DNA from: Alitta virens
Taxonomy: Eukaryota; Annelida; Polychaeta; Phyllodocida; Nereididae
NCBI GenBank assembly: GCA_932294295.1
Contig: OW028578.1
Coordinates: 34,618,685 to 34,682,684 of the forward strand
Length of the DNA: 64,000 nt
Reading direction: 5' to 3'
The notes beneath the pieces were generated by a model. That model ran no database searches and was not told the origin of the DNA. It saw only the letters and a list, made by a program, of their open reading frames with translations. This document shows positions 1-12,664 of the stretch, in pieces. The stretch's first letter is position 1. Every line of letters begins with the position of its first letter. The position numbers and the translations under genes were made by a program.

Positions 1-196
1 GCATCCAATATTTATTGCACCCACCTGGGGCCCCTGGGTTGGCGGGCTGCTGAGTCAGCCATCTTGGACGCTGCACGTGGTACGCTCATTGGATGCTCAT
101 GATTACGTTCTCAATGTAAACAACGTCCTGATGGCGGCGAAAAATACAAGAGCAGACGTTAAAAGACATTGAAATATAAAGTCAGGCCTGAAATAG
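1..196 (+). promoter_or_regulatory. Candidate promoter and non-coding first exon, possibly of innexin A
   Basis: This stretch is richer in G, C and CpG than its surroundings. It carries a GCCATCTTGG motif near 58-67 and a GATGGCGGCG near 132, both resembling YY1-type start-site motifs, and ends in a donor-like ATAG|GTAAGATA with GT at 197-198. The next well-placed acceptor on + is at 5,309, directly before the innexin A start exon, so this could be its 5' untranslated exon with a 5.1-kb intron. A 13-codon ORF starts at the GATGGCGGCG ATG; its role is unknown. The link to innexin A is inference from position. Confidence 0.3.
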
Positions 197-370
197 GTAA
201 GATATGTTTTATATTTGGACGTTATAAGTATTTCAGTACCTGCCGTGCAATGAAAATTATCTTAATATTCGTTCTAAGATGAATTGAAAGAAACAGTTCA
301 AGGAGAGTTAAAATTGATTGAATCATTGCATCGTAGCAGTAGTGACCGGGCTAAGACTAAGATGTCAACC

Positions 371-443
371 TAGACAGATAGACAGCTAGACAGGCAGACA
401 GCTAGACAGACAGACAGACAGACAGATAGACATATAGACATAT
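371..443. repeat. GACA/GATA tetranucleotide microsatellite
   Basis: Short array of GACA, GATA and GCTA words, of the same composition as the larger array at 1,531-1,970. Confidence 0.8.
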
Positions 444-921
444 ATACCACATTCGTCTTATCATTTCTGAAATAAGCCAATTATTGCATGTTAAAAATAG
501 GTGTAAATATTGAAAACTATATAATGCTATATGCAGTCAATGCGTAGAAAGATTTTGTGCTGTAATTATCGTATGAATCATGTCATATTTCCTGTAGTAT
601 AATACGTAGTAGGCTTAATACAAAACATATAGGACAAGCCTACAGTTTTTAAGTTATATTCAACCAAATCAGGTCCCCAATAGGCCTACTAACCAATCGA
701 TTCTCCATTATTAAACAGACTAAAACAGTCCCCCAAAGTCCCACAAAATAAATCCACTTAGTTCCCAATTAAATCCCCTCCCTTAAAATCCCCCACAATC
801 TAACTGGAAGCGTCTGTCTGTACTGGGTTAACCCTTTTACCCCGAAGTGGGGTGTAGTTGTCATGGTAACGCCACCCCCCCGTGGGCGTTCTAGGAAACG
901 GATCAATTCCTGTGTCGCAAT

Positions 922-1120
922 TCTACTGGGTCTGAAGCTTAGTCAGCTTATGTGACTACCTCTCGCAGACGTAATGATGAGATGATAAGGCTGCTTGGGG
1001 TCCACCACCATGTTGCACATTTACCCCATAGGTGGGGTCTTTTTACCTGCCTCAGCATAGTCACTGAGTACAAGGCACCTTCAAATTAACATCTCATGCG
1101 ATCGACATACAGCTGGGATG
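922..1120 (-). mobile_element. SINE-1 copy, 3' body fragment
   Basis: One of about a dozen window copies of a tRNA-derived SINE. Read on -, the body runs through CCAGCTG, the GAGACATTAAATT-like word, CTGAGGCA-GTAAAAGACCCC and ATTACGTCTGCGAGAG, and ends with CTAAGCTTCAGACCCAGTAG. This copy lacks the tRNA-like head; compare the full copies at 26,421 and 45,036. Confidence 0.75.
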
Positions 1121-1530
1121 CTATTTTGTCTTTTATTCTTTGAATTATTTTTAGTTGATGACACTTAGATATAAATAAGATATAAACACTGTTCCTAGAT
1201 ACAGTATTGAGTCTGTGAGTAACTCTATATACATTGTATAGAGCTTTGCCAGTGAATGTATTGATTGGCATTATGGGGTGGCCAGAGGCATTACGAATGA
1301 ATGTTGATCTAATACGTGTGGGAAAAAAAGGTCTAATATCCATGCGGCTAGGCAATTATAAAAACCATAACTAGATGAAAGAGTAAATGTTGCATTGATA
1401 AAGGAATATAATTGAGCCATGGCTGTTTATTGAAAATATTTATAGACCAACTGGGTTTGTGGACAGACTTACTAATTTCACCAAGATCTGACTCAGGGAC
1501 AACAATGGACATAGACAGACATATTTAAAC

Positions 1531-1970
1531 AGAAAGACAGGCAGATAGACAGCTAGACAGACAGGCAGACAGCCAGCTAGGCAGACAGCTAGATAGACAG
1601 ACAGATAGACAGCTAGCCAGACAGGCAGACAGCTGGACAGCTAGACAGACAGACAGACAGCTAGACAGGCCGACAACTAGATAGACAGACAGACAGCTAG
1701 GCAGACCGACAGACAGGCAGACAACTAGATAGACAGACAGACAGGTAGGCAGACAGCTAGACAGCTGGACAACTAGACAGCTAGACAGACAGCTGGACAG
1801 CTAGACAGCTGGACAACTAGACAGCTAGACAGACAGACAGCTGGACAGCTAGACAGCTGGACAACTAGACAGCTAGACAGCTGGACAACTAGACAGCTAG
1901 ACAGACAGACAGCTGGACAGCTAGACAGCTAGACAGACAGACAGCTGGACAGCTAGACAGACAGACAGAC
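1531..1970. repeat. Compound GACA/GCTA/GGACA minisatellite
   Basis: 440 bp built from GACA, GCTA and GGACAACTA words. Longer composite units such as GACAGCTAGACAGCTGGACA recur. Open frames across it on - are repeat artefacts. Confidence 0.9.
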
Positions 1971-2340
1971 AAAGTTCTCACATGCAGTGTAGACAAAGGT
2001 AGGCGAGTAAATGACAGCTGCTGCGCCTCATATTGCACAAAGCGTGAAATTGCACAAAAATGAAAATGAGAAATAAAAGAAGAAAAAAAACCAAAAACGT
2101 ATTGGTTAAACGTGCTAATGCTAATATTAGATGTTCCTGCATCATGCAATCTGGCAATTTAAACAGCATCTGTATGCATGCGATTCCTAGAATAGCTATC
2201 TGGTTAGAAGGCTGTATGATGACATTTTCAAACACCCCTGGTCCCCATCATGCGAGATATCAGATAGCAGATGGCTGAAGGAATATGCCTAGAAATAGAA
2301 CATGCAATTCTATACATCATATACTTCCGATAAATGTCAC

Positions 2341-2670
2341 TGCTATTTATCTATCTGTCTATCTATCTGACTATCTATCTGACTATCTATCTAGCTATCT
2401 GCCTATCTATCTAGCTATCGATCTAGCTAACTCTCTACTGATCTAGCTACCTATATATCTGTCTGTCACGCTGTCTATCTGTCTGTCTATCTGTCTGTCT
2501 ATCTAGCTGTCTGTCTGTCTAGATGTCCATATGTCTGTATGTATGGAGAATATATGAGTAAATTAATAAACAACGAAAGACAGAAAGAAAGAAAAAAGGG
2601 GAAGATAGAAACTTAGAAAGAAAGACAGAATGACAGAAAGAAAGAAAGACAGAAAGAAAGAAAATATGGG
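2341..2670. repeat. CTAT/CTGT microsatellite followed by a GAAA microsatellite
   Basis: CTAT, CTGT and CTAGCTAT words fill 2,341-2,545. After a short unique spacer, GAAA/GACAGAAA words fill about 2,574-2,670. Confidence 0.85.
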
Positions 2671-3026
2671 TAAACAGAAGTTTAGGTATAGAAAGAATAT
2701 GCTTTGACGATGAACAGAAGAAACAAAGACTATTTCATCACAGACTGTTTATAAACATGTTGTAAACTTCGCCGACTGAGTCAGGTGTGTTCTGTTAACA
2801 GCCTAACATACTCAAATCTTCCTGGAAGACTTTTTTCTGTCCTTGATAAAGTAAATAGAGCCAGGTTGAACATTTCTGGGTGACTTATGAACGTAAAAGA
2901 AAATAAACCTTGCAGGAAACTCAATTTCCTTTTGCCTGGTTTAAACTTGAAATTTGGAAAACTTCAAATTGTTTCTTATTATATTAAAATTACTAAGCGT
3001 AGATAGTACAGTTTCATCATTGGCGA

Positions 3027-3256
3027 ATTCTATTCTATTCTATTCTATTCTATTATAATATATTCTATTCTGTTATATTATATTATATTCTATTATAATA
3101 TATTCTATTATAATATAATATAATATATTATATTATATTATATTATGTTATATTATATTATATTATGTTATATTATGTTATATTATATTATATTATATTA
3201 TATTATATTATGTTATATTATATTATATTATATTATATTATATTATATTATATTAA
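3027..3256. repeat. TATTC/TATTA pentanucleotide array
   Basis: Begins as TTCTA repeats and changes to TATTA with sporadic TGTTA variants. It is flanked by AT-rich unique sequence. Confidence 0.9.
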
Positions 3257-5009
3257 ATTGAGATTAAAATAAACTTAAGTCTGATTTGTGAAACACCTTT
3301 AGTCAAAGTTTTTAATATATACCCATTGTTTTATTTTATTGCTCATAATTATATTTATCTAATGTCTTGTCAAGTATTAAATGATTATTGCGCTACCAAC
3401 AATTAACAAAATCAACAGTTTTGAGTATTTTATAATGACTTAACCAAATAGAATAAATTCCTTTTATTTGCATGGGTTTAAGTGGTGCAGTCTCCCTGTC
3501 TAGAAAATCAAGATAAATCAATATTATGTTGTTTTTGGGAAATGCAATTTTATTGCAGTAGATTTATATCTAGCTCTTCAAATGATCAGACAGGTTTATT
3601 ATTCTGCACAATGGTTAAATTAGTTGTAAGGATTTAGTAAGTAGCAAGATTATTTTATGATGGTGAAAGGTTATATACACAATTTGGCCAAGAGTGATGA
3701 TAAATATTTATTCATTGCATATTAGCCTCTTGATTGAAAAGGGTCATAAATTCATGAAAATGTTTTTCTCAAATCGCTGGCATAATTTAGGTTTCTCTTG
3801 TGTTATTAGTAATAATAAAATATATATTCCAGTTTTATGTAGTTTATTAAAAAAAAATTATTTTTGTTAAATTTATGTTTTTTCTGCTTTGTTTTATATT
3901 TTATTTTTTTTGGGGGGGGGGGATTTTTTTGTTTTAATTAAAATATCTTATATTATTTTTGTTAGATTTATGTTTTTTTCTTCTGCTTGTTTTTTTCTTT
4001 TTTGGATAATTTTTGTATTAATAGAAATATCCTTAATATAGATTTTACGTCATCAAATGTTCTTTAAAATACTACAAAAATGTATTTCATCACCTCATAA
4101 AACTCTATTGCTGCAATTTCCTCATGTAATTATGATTAAAAGCTTCAATTTATGACCATAATTCATGACAAAATAATCATGATAATGCAAAAATATGATC
4201 GAATGTCTATCATACAACATGTCACCACTTATGACATACATTATGGGATTATAGGTCGGGCAAATATAACCCAAAATGTTTCATGGATAGGGGATGCACT
4301 ATTTCAGTAGTATTGATGCAATGTTTCATAGGCTTGTTCATATGTGTTGAAAGTTAGTTTGAACATTGAACTCTTCATTTAAAATGGTAAGCTTTTATTG
4401 GTAACAATCTGTAAATATTTGAGACACTTTAAAGGAAATTATGCCTGATAAAATGTAGGGTTGCTATAGTGACGTTTTAATCCTTTTATGGGCTGATAAG
4501 ACGCATTTTATGACTTTCTGCAATATAATAGTATGTTCAACAATAAACAGTTTGTGTTTCTGTTTTCTTAATGTTACCATGGACGAATTAGACAGCTTTT
4601 TGGATAAGTTTGTTTGTATTATTTTCAAATTATTTGTTGAATATCAGGCCCTGCATAGGATGCCATTTATGCACAATTTATATCGTGTCAATTTCATGTC
4701 ATAATTCTGACGTTGTAATGTAAACTATATAAGCAGACCTTTCTCAAACAATAACAATGAAATGACTTATTTATCTTTCATAATTTGTTGATGAAGGGAT
4801 TTGTTTAAGTATCAAAATCTTCTGATGTAAACATTATTCATTAGTATTCTTAATAATACTGTTCTGAATTGAAATTGAGATGTGAGAGATATTTAAATAG
4901 GGAATTGTGCCTTTCTCCTGCATTATGTACATCTTATCTCTTAGAGTAGCGAGCCTACATACCTCATTTTCCTTGGTGTATTTTAATGTCTCAATGTCTC
5001 AAAGATACA
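3257..5009. other. AT-rich stretch with no recognised gene
   Basis: Long A and T runs, a G(10) run near 3,912 and many stop codons in every frame. I see no credible exon or mobile element. If the exon ending at 196 belongs to innexin A, this lies in its first intron. Confidence 0.5.
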
Positions 5010-5245
5010 GGGTCTGAAGCAAAGCCAGTTGCATGACCAATGTTGAGATTATAAGGCTTTGAATCATGCTATACATTAACCCCATAGGGAGGGTCTTTGA
5101 CTTGCCACAGCATAGACACAGAGAACTAGGCACCTAGCTCCTATTTTTACATCTCATGCGATCGACATCCAGCTGGGATGTAGCTCACGCAGAGTGCCCG
5201 AGCCGGAATCAAACCTAGGACCTTCAGCAGAGCTTGCTTATTGGA
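5010..5245 (-). mobile_element. SINE-1 copy (diverged)
   Basis: Antisense copy just upstream of the innexin A start exon. It keeps the GGGTCTGAAGC edge, the CATCTCATGCGATCGACATC block, CAGCTGGGATGTAGCTCA and the remains of the tRNA-like B box (GGAATCAAACC read on +). It ends about 65 bases before the splice acceptor at 5,309. Confidence 0.7.
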
Positions 5246-5309
5246 TTTCTTTTCTACCGTACTCTAATAACTTATCGTCTAATACATTTACCTACCTTAA
5301 TCTTTTCAG

Positions 5310-5396
5310 GCGAAACAGAAATACTCGAAAGACAAAAAGGAGAAATTAGAGACTGAATCGAAAGCAAAGACCAGCAGAAAAGGAATCGACTCGGTC
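5310..5396 (+). other. 5' UTR part of innexin A start exon
   Basis: A polypyrimidine-AG acceptor (ATCTTTTCAG, AG at 5,308-5,309) lies 87 bases before the start codon. This implies an upstream untranslated exon. Innexins B and C show the same layout. Confidence 0.6.
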
Positions 5397-8300
5397 ATGG
5401 ACAAACTATGGAGCTCTTTGGGGGACATAAACGACCCCCGGATGGACACTTGTGATAGCGTTGGGGACAGATTAAGCTGCAAAACGACTGTGTTTATCCT
5501 GTTTCTATTCTCAATAGTCCTGACTGTCAAACAACACTATGTTGGGCAACCTATCCAATGTTGGACGCCAGACCACTTCCTTAAGAGCCATCACAAGTGA
5601 GTTGGGCAATCATCCATTCATTCATTCATCCATTCATCCATCCATTCATTCATTCATTCATTCAGTCAGGTACATGAAATAAATAATTCATTCATGACAT
5701 CATTTATTCATTTGCACAGGCACCATACGTGATAGAATTCATACATTCATTTATTCATTCATTCATTCATTCATTCAGGTACATGAAAAAAATATATATA
5801 TAATTCACAGGCACCGCATACGTGATAGCATTCATTCATCCATTTATTAATTCATTCATTTATTTGCCAAGGCACCATAAGTGAGTATTCATTCATATCA
5901 TGCATTCATTCATTCATTCATTCATTCATTTGAAGGATGCACAGCCAATGCAATAGAGATTATTTAATTCATTCATCTTAAGTGAGTAGGGACTCATCCA
6001 CTCATTCAATCATTCATTCATCCATTCGTTAAAACATTCTGATGATGTGCAATTCATTCATTCCATTTATTCAATAAAACAAATAAAAATTCACTTATTC
6101 ATTAATTTTCTATCACCATGTGTCACTTCTCAATTATCTTTTTTTCTGAAGTTTCCAAAAGAAAATCAATCTGACTTGTATTTTATATTCTCCTGAAATT
6201 TGAAAGAAACTAAAAACAACTTTGGCATTTTGGATCGTTACCCATCAATTATTCACTGGAAGTACAAACATGTAGCCATATTAGCTCTTAAAATCCAATA
6301 CAATTGATTCTGAACCGATGTAGTCTTAAAATAAAAAGTCTTTCTAAAATTTAAAATGTGAAATTTTAAAGCCTGTTCATGGTACTCGACAAAAAAATAA
6401 TATGTGTAGTTCAAACAATCGTTCCTGGAAAGTCCATATGATATTCGATAATTTCTAAATTGGGCTTAAATTTAGTAGCATTAAAGGTGAGGTGGGGTGA
6501 GGTGAGGCAGGGTGAGGTGGGGTGAGGCAGGGTGGGGTGAGTTGAGGCGAGGTGGGGTGATAGGTTTAGATGGGGGAGGTGCGAATATTATTTCAAGTCA
6601 CCTGAAGATGACACTGAAACATCATAAAGGGTATGTTAAATCCCTCATACTCCGGAGTTATCTAACATTTTGGATATATCCCAACACCGAAGGTGGAGCG
6701 ATATAACCAACAAAGATGTTAGTTAACTCCCGACTATGAGGGATATAAATAACTTATACTCCATTAGGCATATTTTCTAATATCTTTAATTGTTGTGGTT
6801 TTAATGCCTTTATTACACAAAACAAATTCAGTTTGCACTTAGGAGGGAGTTAACTACATTTTCGTTGGTTATCACCCACCTAGAACAATGGGAAAACAGT
6901 CTTAGTGGAATAAAAGTCTTATTAATACTTCTTCATATCATTTCAGTTATATTCAACAGTTATGCTGGATCAACAACACATACTACGTTTCCTTTAATGA
7001 GACCTACCTCCCAAAGAATGAGGATGCAAAGAGCTACATCGGCTACTACCAATGGACCTCCATCATCTTGTCATGCCAAGCTGTGCTTTTTGCCCTGCCT
7101 AGGATGATATGGCTCACATTCAACAAGAAGTCTGGCATTGATGTAACCACAATCACAGGTGAGGAATTGCGGGATAGGATAAACGTCTTTGTAAAGAAAC
7201 GTGTGAGGTCCACATGCCAGATCTGGTCAACATTGTTTCAAAGTTTGTCAACATCATTTAAAATTTGGTCAACATCATTCTTAACTTGGTCACATCGTTT
7301 AAAAGTTGGTCAACATCATTTCAGAATTGATCAACATCATTTTAAAGTTGGTCAACTTCATTTCAAAGTTGGTGAACATCATTTCAGAATTGATCAACAT
7401 AATTTAAAATTTGGTCAACATCATTTTTAACTTGGTCACATCGTTTCAAAGTTGGTCAACATCATTTCAGAATTGATCAACATCATTTCAAAGTTGGTCA
7501 ACATCATTTCAGAATTGATCAACATAATTTAAAATTTGGTCAACATCATTCTTAACTTGGTCACATCATTTCAAAGTTGGTCAACATCATTTCAGAATTG
7601 ATCAACATCATTTTAAAGTTGGTCGACATCATTTCAAAGTTGGTCAATATCATTTCAGAATTGATCAACATAATTTAAAATTTGGTCAACATCATTCTTA
7701 ACTTGGTCACATCATTTCAAAGTTGGTCAATATCATTTCAGAATTGATCAACATAATTTAAAATTTGGTCAACATCATTCTTAACTTGGTCACATCATTT
7801 CAAAGTTGGTCAACATCATTTCAGAATTGATCAACATCATTTAAAAGTTGGTCAACATCATTTTGATGTTGGTCAACATCATTTCAAAGTAGGTCAACAT
7901 CATTTAAAAGTTGGTCATTATCATTTAAAAGTAGGTCAACATCATTTTGATGTTAGTCAACATCATTTCAAAGTAGGTCAACATCATGTTGAAGTCATAC
8001 AACTGGAAATATCCTCATGCAATGCAATGATATAATAACATTACTAACCATATTAGCTAGAGAAGTTAGACATAAGTGTCTTAACCAATTTTGTCGGAGA
8101 GTTAATGCATGGTTTTGCAATGATGTATCTTATAATTCTTTTATTTTTTTACACCAAGTATCGTAATTCCCAAAGTCTGCAATTATATCAAAAGGGATGT
8201 AAAATTAACCTAGAGTGCTAGACACTGATTGAAAATCTGCTACTTTAAGATTATAACTCTCAAAGAATGTCTACTCATACTCAAGTTAAGCTCAGTGACA

Positions 8301-9844
8301 GTTTCAATTTGCATCAAAATCTCAAACTGCCTGGGTTATGAACTATGTGAATAGTGTATATGTGGTCTGAGGTGTGAATTCGTTTTCAGGAGCTGCCTGG
8401 GACTGTCAAAATACACAAGATATTGCTGGGAGAGAGAAAATCAAGAGATACATGGCCAACCAAATGAACAGGTTCTTGGGACAGGTTAGTATAACTTACA
8501 TACAAAATATTTTCTCATTAAGTCCTCAATATTAAGCTCACTCTACTGGGTCTTACTCAGCTTATATGACCAGCTGCAGGCAGACGTAATGATGAGATGA
8601 TAATGCTTGGAGTCCACTCCATGTAACACATTTACCCCATGGATGGGGTCTTTTACTTGCCTCGGCAGAGACACTGAGTACAAGGCACCACTAATTTACA
8701 TCTCATGTGATCAACATCCGTGTAGCTGGGATGTAGCTCATGAAGAGTGCTGCAAGGACCGGGGATCGAACCCGGGACCTTCAGCAGAGTTGGTCAATGC
8801 GGAGTTGGTGGATTCCTAATGTTATGAATAATGCAGCCGATAGAGTTATCTTGCGACATACAAGAAAATACTTCCGTATGATCAGCTGTACTTCAGTGTA
8901 GCACTGAAAGAAATAGGATTGCTACGTGTATATCAATTAAGCGTATAGTAATTGTTGCAATTCATAAAAACAATAAAAGAAGAATCTGCTGTTTCAGGTA
9001 GAGTGAAGAATAAACTGCTATTACACTTTTAAGATGTATCTGCAACTTCAAACATTGAGGATAATGATCACTTTGTTTTCTTTGTTCCATTCAGGTCCGA
9101 GGAAAACTAAGAATCAACGAAAACAGTCTCGTTGGGTGCTGGTGGCAATTCTACGGCAGCTTCTTGGCATTGTTATATTTAGCGATTAAATTACTATACC
9201 TATTGAATGCTGTGTTCCAACTGTTAGCCCTAGAGCACCTCCTTGGTTTACAACAACATTTGTATGGACTGGACTTCTTTCGGCGACTGTTTTCCGAAAG
9301 TGCTGGAATCGAATCTCCGCTATTCCCCAGAGTCGCTTATTGTGACTTCAAAGTTCGATATCTAGGAAATGTCATGTCCTACACAGTTCAGTGCTCACTG
9401 CCTATTAACTTATTTAATGAAAAGATCTTCATCCTGGTGTGGTTTTGGTTGATTTTCATTGTGATAGCATCATCGCTCGGTCTGCTCGTTTGGTTGTGGC
9501 GGTTTATCTACATGGGACAACACGTGAACTGGGTGCGAATCAGACTCTATTCATTAGACACCGGGAACGATGCAGCGAGTAAGGAATTCCAGATATTTGT
9601 CCATCACTATCTACGCAGAGACGGTGTCTTTATCATGTACTTGATCGCGTTAAACACTAGCGATATCATCGCTTCAGAAATGCTATCGGAACTATGGAAG
9701 TTATTCAGAAAAGACATCGACAAAATAAACCAGGAAGTTCTTCAGTATGATGAACAGTATGAACCAAATGTTACCCCAATGAGCGATAAAAGGAGCTTAA
9801 CTGTCAATGGGCCTAATGTTGTTCCAGTGAGACCTGTGTTTTAG
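5397..9844 (+). CDS. Innexin A, gap-junction channel protein (4 exons)
   Basis: Exons: 5,397-5,596, 6,947-7,158, 8,390-8,484, 9,095-9,844. They have GT/AG ends, phases 2, 1, 0, and sum to 1,257 nt (418 aa), typical for the family. Innexins form the gap junctions and hemichannels of invertebrates, in the plasma membrane. Visible landmarks are the start MDKLWSSLGDINDPR, TM1 about 31-47, extracellular loop 1 with C55 and C73 (CW...LCWINNTYY), YYQW at 100-103 opening TM2, the cytoplasmic SGIDVTTIT, TM3 about 190-213, loop 2 with C252 and C269 (YCDF...[15 protein letters not shown]), TM4 about 281-306, and a long cytoplasmic tail. The ATG is the first in frame after the acceptor. Intron 1 holds CATT repeats, intron 2 a 21-bp minisatellite and intron 3 no coding sequence. 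A and C share two intron positions and are the closest pair here. Family assignment is firm; which innexin subtype is not known. Confidence 0.95.
5605..6110. repeat. CATT microsatellite blocks in innexin A intron 1
   Basis: At least five blocks of CATT units separated by diverged copies of a GGTACATGAA/GGCACCATACGTGA spacer. The spacers repeat too, so this is a degenerate array of a longer unit. Confidence 0.85.
6484..6562. repeat. GGTGAGGTGGGGTGAG minisatellite
   Basis: G-rich short tandem array in innexin A intron 1. GGTGAG words resemble splice-donor cores on the sense strand, although the spliced frame closes without using them. Confidence 0.8.
7222..7990. repeat. 21-bp minisatellite with higher-order structure in innexin A intron 2
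   Basis: Units of about 21 bp read CATCATTTCAAAGTTGGTCAA with variants (AGAATTGATCAA, AAATTTGGTCAA, TTAACTTGGTCA). The variant CTTGGTCACATC recurs at 7,285, 7,431, 7,555, 7,702 and 7,785. These spacings (146, 124, 147, 83) are close to 7, 6, 7 and 4 units. The first 270 bases are open in the frame of innexin A exon 2. Confidence 0.9.
8542..8815 (-). mobile_element. SINE-1 copy, near full length, with tRNA-like head
   Basis: Antisense in innexin A intron 3, 58 bp after exon 3. On - it carries a clear B box (GGGTTCGATCCCCGG, complement of 8,761-8,775) followed by the SINE body. It ends at the CTACTGGGTC edge at 8,543. Confidence 0.8.
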
Positions 9845-10549
9845 CTACCCTGTATCTATATATTCACATTGTAAACCTTTATTTGAGTACTTAAGTAAGA
9901 CTTTATTGTAACACTGATTTTGTATTTGTTGATGATGACTAGTGTAGTTTCAGACAGCAGAAATAATTAATATTTAAAGCGGTTACTTAAATATGTTCAT
10001 TACAGTAACTATATATATTGAAGTAATTAACATTTTATTGTGTTTTATTTTTTCTTGTATGTAAACGTGGCAGTTTACAAACACAATTAGTTATTCAAAA
10101 TGAAAGCTGTATTTAGTAAAGGATTGATGGAAAAGTTGATGATAAACAAAATCCATAGATAAGAGCATCGACTTTATTGCAATTTTAGTATATTTTATTC
10201 AAGATTTCTTTAGATTCTACAGTATTACAGTACTCGGTGTAAATGTATTGTATTGGCCTGACTTGAAAAATATTTTGACCATGATAATATTTAAATGGTA
10301 GTATATATTTCGTATTACATAATAAAGGGTTTATTAGATAACTCAGTTTAATGTGTGTATAACATTTAATCCAATATATAGTTGCTTAAACCCAGAATAT
10401 ATGATTCTGCAGTACTTATAAGCTATATAATATATTTATTATATATATTCTCTTGTGCTATGTATATCTTACGTTCCTTGCCAGATTTTGCTTTCTGTCT
10501 GTATGTCCACTATGTGTCTATTTTTCCGCATATTATTTTACAGCTGATA
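9845..10549 (+). other. Innexin A 3' UTR and downstream flank
   Basis: AT-rich sequence after the stop codon. An AATAAA at 10,321-10,326 is a plausible polyadenylation signal, giving a 3' UTR of about 0.5 kb. No other coding sequence is visible. Confidence 0.45.
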
Positions 10550-10682
10550 TCATAGACTTGGAAACTAATCTCCTACTGACGTCATGCGAATCCAGGACTC
10601 CCATTGGCTGAGGTATTGCTTTATCCAATGGGAGTCCTGGATTCACATGACGTCAGCAGGAGGTTAGTTTCCAAGTCTATGA
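10550..10682. mobile_element. Foldback MITE with about 57-bp near-perfect arms
   Basis: Left arm TCATAGACTTGGAAACTAA... is matched by right arm ...TTAGTTTCCAAGTCTATGA around a spacer of about 16-20 bp near 10,607-10,623. Each arm carries a TGACGTCA core and a CCAAT-type CCCATTGG/CCAATGGG. With so few mismatches the insertion should be young. No target duplication is obvious. Confidence 0.85.
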
Positions 10683-11039
10683 GATCTGATGAAATATGAA
10701 ATGTGCCCAAAATATTGTGCTTAATTTTATTTCTATCCCCAGATGTTTGAACTTTGCACCATTTCTGTACCTCATTATAACTATTTTAAAAGTTTATGCC
10801 CGCGTATTATAATCGCATAAAAGTTTAAAATTAGCTTCAATGCAGGATATAACGCTACACAAAGTATTATTGTGGTGCTGTTTTGAGTTGTATAACGCCT
10901 TTCAGTTTGATTAAAATGTGGAAAACATAAATGTTTATCTATTTACACATAAGGGCCACTGATATATTTTGTTTGAAAAGTTCACCGAGTTTTATACACA
11001 CATGAGTGATGCAATGTTGAAGATTTATATCAATGGAAA

Positions 11040-11920
11040 GTATATAAACTAGATTTATTGGCTATGATTGTTCTTCATTCATTTAGCTGTTTATATACTT
11101 TAAATACCAAATTTATCCAGGTTATGTTAATTTATTACATAAGTGTGAACTATAGCAAAGATTTTTATGAATTATTATGTGTTAATAAGCGACTTATAAA
11201 TGCAATAAATGACAGTTCACAACAACCAAAACTTAGGACATATAAACTATTTAAAACTGATTGTAGAATAGAACCTTATCTTGAATTGCAACAAATTCGC
11301 AAAGTGTTAACTAAAATAGCTAGATTTAGGACAAGTTCACATAGCCTGAAGATTGAAACAGGTCGACACCATAAACCAATAATTCCTGCTCCAAATAGAA
11401 TATGTGAAAAGTGTACGTTAAACTTTGTAGAAGACGAAATTCACTGTTTGATTGTCTGTCCTGGTAATGAGCAACACCGTGTTAACCTTTTTTTGAATGC
11501 AACTAAATTTATTAACAACTTCTTGTCTCTAGATGATATAACTAAGTTTACAGCAATAATGACAAACAAGGAACCTGAGTTATTAATTAGTTTAGGAAAG
11601 TTTCTCCTTCAAGCTGATGTGTAGAGAAAACCATCTCCTGTATCCACACAGTTATTAATTTAGTTTATTAGTTTATTAGTTATGATGTGCTTGTCATGTT
11701 TTGGACTTTGAGAGTGAAATGTTTTTATTAGCGGCTTGTATTTTTTTCTATTGTGTATGTGGATTTTAAACACGTATTATAAGTTAACTTGGTGGCTGGA
11801 ACCTTGATTATTGAAATTTTATTGCTTTCTGTACTTACATTAATGTCTCTTTCATGTCATCTTTTAACTGAATGACATATGTATCATTTATGATATTTTA
11901 CATGTCAATAAAATCTATAT
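11040..11920 (+). pseudogene. LINE 3' fragment: C-terminal ORF end and 3' UTR
   Basis: An open frame to 11,624 resembles the C-terminal part of APE-type non-LTR retrotransposon ORF2. It has a basic region with KIETGRHH and a zinc-type motif C-X2-C-X9-H-X4-C (ICEKC...EDEIHCLIVC). No reverse transcriptase is present upstream, so the copy is 5'-truncated. The 3' UTR ends with ATGTATCATTTATGATATTTT and GTCAATAAAA, followed by a TATATC tail near 11,913. A similar 3' end lies at 60,690-60,835. Confidence 0.65.
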
Positions 11921-12662
11921 ATCTATATATATAATAATATAGTTTATTTTATAGAGCAAAAAACTTAAAAGATATAGACCCTAGGCATTTGTTAACTGTA
12001 TAAATTACATGTGTTATGCTTAAGCTTAGCAATATAAAGTTTGATATTGTTGAAAAATTGTATATGATAAATATTTGATATATTATTAAATACGAGAATA
12101 AATTATTGATGAAAATAATATAATAACTTATTGTTGTGATTAAATAAAGTAGGACTGTTCTCTTGCACAGTGATAGAGTGGGGTCAATACCATAATTTTT
12201 GGTTGCCATGGAAACGGAAATTAAATTTTTTTAACATTACATACAAATTGTGAAATAACAAGATTTCTATAATCCACAGCTTCACCAATGGATGAGTTTA
12301 TCCAAGCTTCACCTTATGCCATTTAATTAATATCGAAGGGTACAGGAATGAAAATTTGGTAAAGACCTTCAAAATTCATAGAGGTCAAAGGTCATGGTCA
12401 CCAATATAATTATTCCAAATACGGTAATCTGGCAGTTTTTCTGTCATTTCAAGGATATATATATATATATCTCCACAGTTAGTACCATGTAAAAAACAAC
12501 AACCCACAAATGGCATATCATATAAAGGTTCATGAGTAGTACTTTCTAATGACACCCGATCATAGCGAATATTTTTCACAATCCCTAAAACTCGTTATGA
12601 GCATGTCTAATTCTAAACTTCACTGTTTTATATCACTGCTACTATTATAATGTATATAGGAG
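11921..12662. other. No recognised gene
   Basis: AT-rich. Contains a short (TA)n at 12,457-12,469 and no coding or mobile-element signature I can support. Confidence 0.45.
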
Positions 12663-12664
12663 CA

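Noticed and set aside
1531..1970. CRISPR array
   Set aside because: No constant repeat with unique spacers; it is a tetranucleotide minisatellite in animal DNA. The same applies to the 21-bp array at 7,222-7,990.
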